A stretch of 61,631 nt of DNA from Variovorax sp. (lineage in GTDB: Bacteria > Pseudomonadota > Gammaproteobacteria > Burkholderiales > Burkholderiaceae_C): positions 1-61,631 of the forward strand of contig SEGS01000011.1 in assembly GCA_004210915.1 (NCBI GenBank). The letters are read 5' to 3'. A program made the position numbers and the translations under genes. Each line of letters opens with the position of its first letter. Position 1 is the first letter of the stretch. The notes beneath the pieces were generated by a model. That model worked only from the letters and a program-made list of their open reading frames with translations. It had not been told where the DNA came from and did no database searches. Below are positions 60,675-61,631 of the stretch, in pieces.

Positions 60675-61631
60675 ATGCAACATCACGATCCAGTCGGCAC
60701 CCGGGAGGGCGAAACACAGGCGGCGTCTGCGAACGCACTGAAAAGCCGCCTTGCAGCCGCGGAAAACGTTCTGGCCACCTTGGCGGTTGACCTCGACGAC
60801 GAACTTCGCTTTGCCAGCGGTCTGCTGGCGCTGACCGACCGCCGCCTGCTGGCCTGCGAACCCGACGGCAGCTGGCGCGAGTGGTCACTCACCACACCGG
60901 GCCTGACGCTGCACCTGACCGACCACGCCGGCGTCGGCACCCTCGTGCTGAGTGGTGCGAGCGCACAGCTCGGGCGCTGGCGCTACACGCTCGACCGGCA
61001 GGCCGCGGCGCTGCGCATGCTCAAGCTGTTCGAGCAGCGCACGGCCGGCGCGGCCGAAGCCGCCTTCGAGCCCGATGCAGACGACTTCAGCGCCGCCGAG
61101 CGGCAGACGCCGCCTTCGACCTGGGTGCTGCTGCGCCTGGGCCGTTTCGCCCGGCCCTACCGGGGGCAACTGCTCGCCGGTTTCCTGCTCACCCTGGCCT
61201 CGACCGCCGCGACGCTGGTGCCGCCGTACCTGACCATCCCGTTGATGGACGACATCCTCATCCCGTTCCAGAACGGGCAGCAGATCGCCTTCACCAAGGT
61301 CGCGCTGTTCCTGGGCGCGCTGCTGGCGGCGGCGCTGGCGGGCTGGGCCCTGGGCTGGGCGCGCACCTACCTGCTCGCGCTGGTGTCCGAGCGCATCGGC
61401 GCCGACCTGCGCACCACCACCTACGAGCACCTGCTGACGCTCCCGCTCGACTACTTCGGCGGCAAGCGCACCGGCGACCTGATGGCGCGCATCGGGTCCG
61501 AGACCGACCGCATCAACGTGTTCCTCTCGCTGCACGCGCTCGACTTCCTGACCGACGTGCTGATGATCGCCATGACGGCGGTGATCCTGGTGTCGATCAA
61601 CCCGCTGCTGGCCGTCGTCACGCTGGTGCCG
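60675..61631 (+). CDS. Cyanophycin-linked ABC transporter, N-terminal part (partial)
   Basis: The first 319 residues run off the right edge. The N-terminal 145 residues are a soluble domain (LATLAVDLDDELRFASGLLALTDRRLLACE, with GRWRYTLDRQAAALRMLKLFEQR), and an ABC transmembrane domain follows (RPYRGQLLAGFLLTLASTAATLVPPYLTIPLMDDILIPF, then DYFGGKRTGDLMARIGSETDRINVFLS). The ATPase domain must lie beyond the window. The gene is divergent from cphA' and matches transporters annotated as cyanophycin-metabolism-associated. Substrate and direction are unknown; exporter-type topology is evident. Confidence 0.88.
   Translation, partial: MQHHDPVGTREGETQAASANALKSRLAAAENVLATLAVDLDDELRFASGLLALTDRRLLACEPDGSWREWSLTTPGLTLHLTDHAGVGTLVLSGASAQLGRWRYTLDRQAAALRMLKLFEQRTAGAAEAAFEPDADDFSAAERQTPPSTWVLLRLGRFARPYRGQLLAGFLLTLASTAATLVPPYLTIPLMDDILIPFQNGQQIAFTKVALFLGALLAAALAGWALGWARTYLLALVSERIGADLRTTTYEHLLTLPLDYFGGKRTGDLMARIGSETDRINVFLSLHALDFLTDVLMIAMTAVILVSINPLLAVVTLVP

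Noticed and set aside
55275..60790. Long plus-strand open frames across cphA and cphA'
   Set aside because: Same shadow effect; the minus strand carries unmistakable cyanophycin synthetase motifs throughout.

Overview
The window looks like chromosomal DNA of a GC-rich betaproteobacterium of the Comamonadaceae, most likely Variovorax or a close relative. That is a judgement from gene content and order: miaB next to a GlrK-type kinase, the tandem cphA/cphA' pair with its ABC transporter, otsB-GH15-otsA, DUF2917, DUF4136 and DUF6279 proteins. No marker gene was searched. Genes are densely packed, with many ATGA/TGATG overlaps and several divergent pairs that share or nearly share start codons. 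I saw no rRNA, tRNA, CRISPR array or insertion sequence.

Layout. 1-3.6 kb: end of a QseG-like lipoprotein gene, sensor kinase, miaB and a small exported protein (all minus strand). 3.7-18.7 kb: a minus-strand biosynthetic operon of a hybrid NRPS-PKS (half-C, A, PCP, KS, AT, ACP, aminotransferase), a second NRPS (C, A, PCP, C, PCP, no thioesterase), an Sfp-type phosphopantetheinyl transferase and two alpha/beta-hydrolase-fold proteins whose nucleophile position is Cys or Arg instead of Ser. The AT-richer 370 bp upstream probably holds its promoter. 19-29 kb: housekeeping genes (phosphatase, lipoprotein, ttcA, folB, pteridine reductase-like SDR, MidA-like methyltransferase, hisN, DUF2905, ROK kinase) and the trehalose operon otsB-GH15-otsA.

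30-37 kb is a type VI secretion island: vgrG, a two-domain peptidoglycan hydrolase (M23-like plus GH19-like) and a signal-peptide-bearing putative immunity protein. Behind them lies a decayed copy of the same cassette: an unknown exported protein, a scarred vgrG fragment ending in a 19-bp tandem repeat, and a frameshifted second copy of the immunity gene.

37-61.6 kb: cca, an OST-HTH/LOTUS-like protein, a GST, MgtC and MscS membrane proteins, soluble lytic transglycosylase, 5-formyl-THF cyclo-ligase, a repeat-rich intergenic stretch, a LysR regulator, a DUF2917 protein, a BLUF photoreceptor divergent from an FNR-like regulator with four candidate cluster cysteines, a Wzx-like flippase, a lipoprotein, glmU, an Lrp-type regulator, glmS, a P-loop kinase-like protein, two tandem paralogous exported proteins, cphA, cphA' and the start of a cyanophycin-linked ABC transporter.

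The most novel material is the NRPS-PKS operon, predicted to make a small beta-amino (possibly beta,gamma-diamino) polyketide-peptide by an unclear release route, and the T6SS effector/immunity island with its fossil duplicate. No function was confirmed by search; domain calls rest on motifs read by eye.
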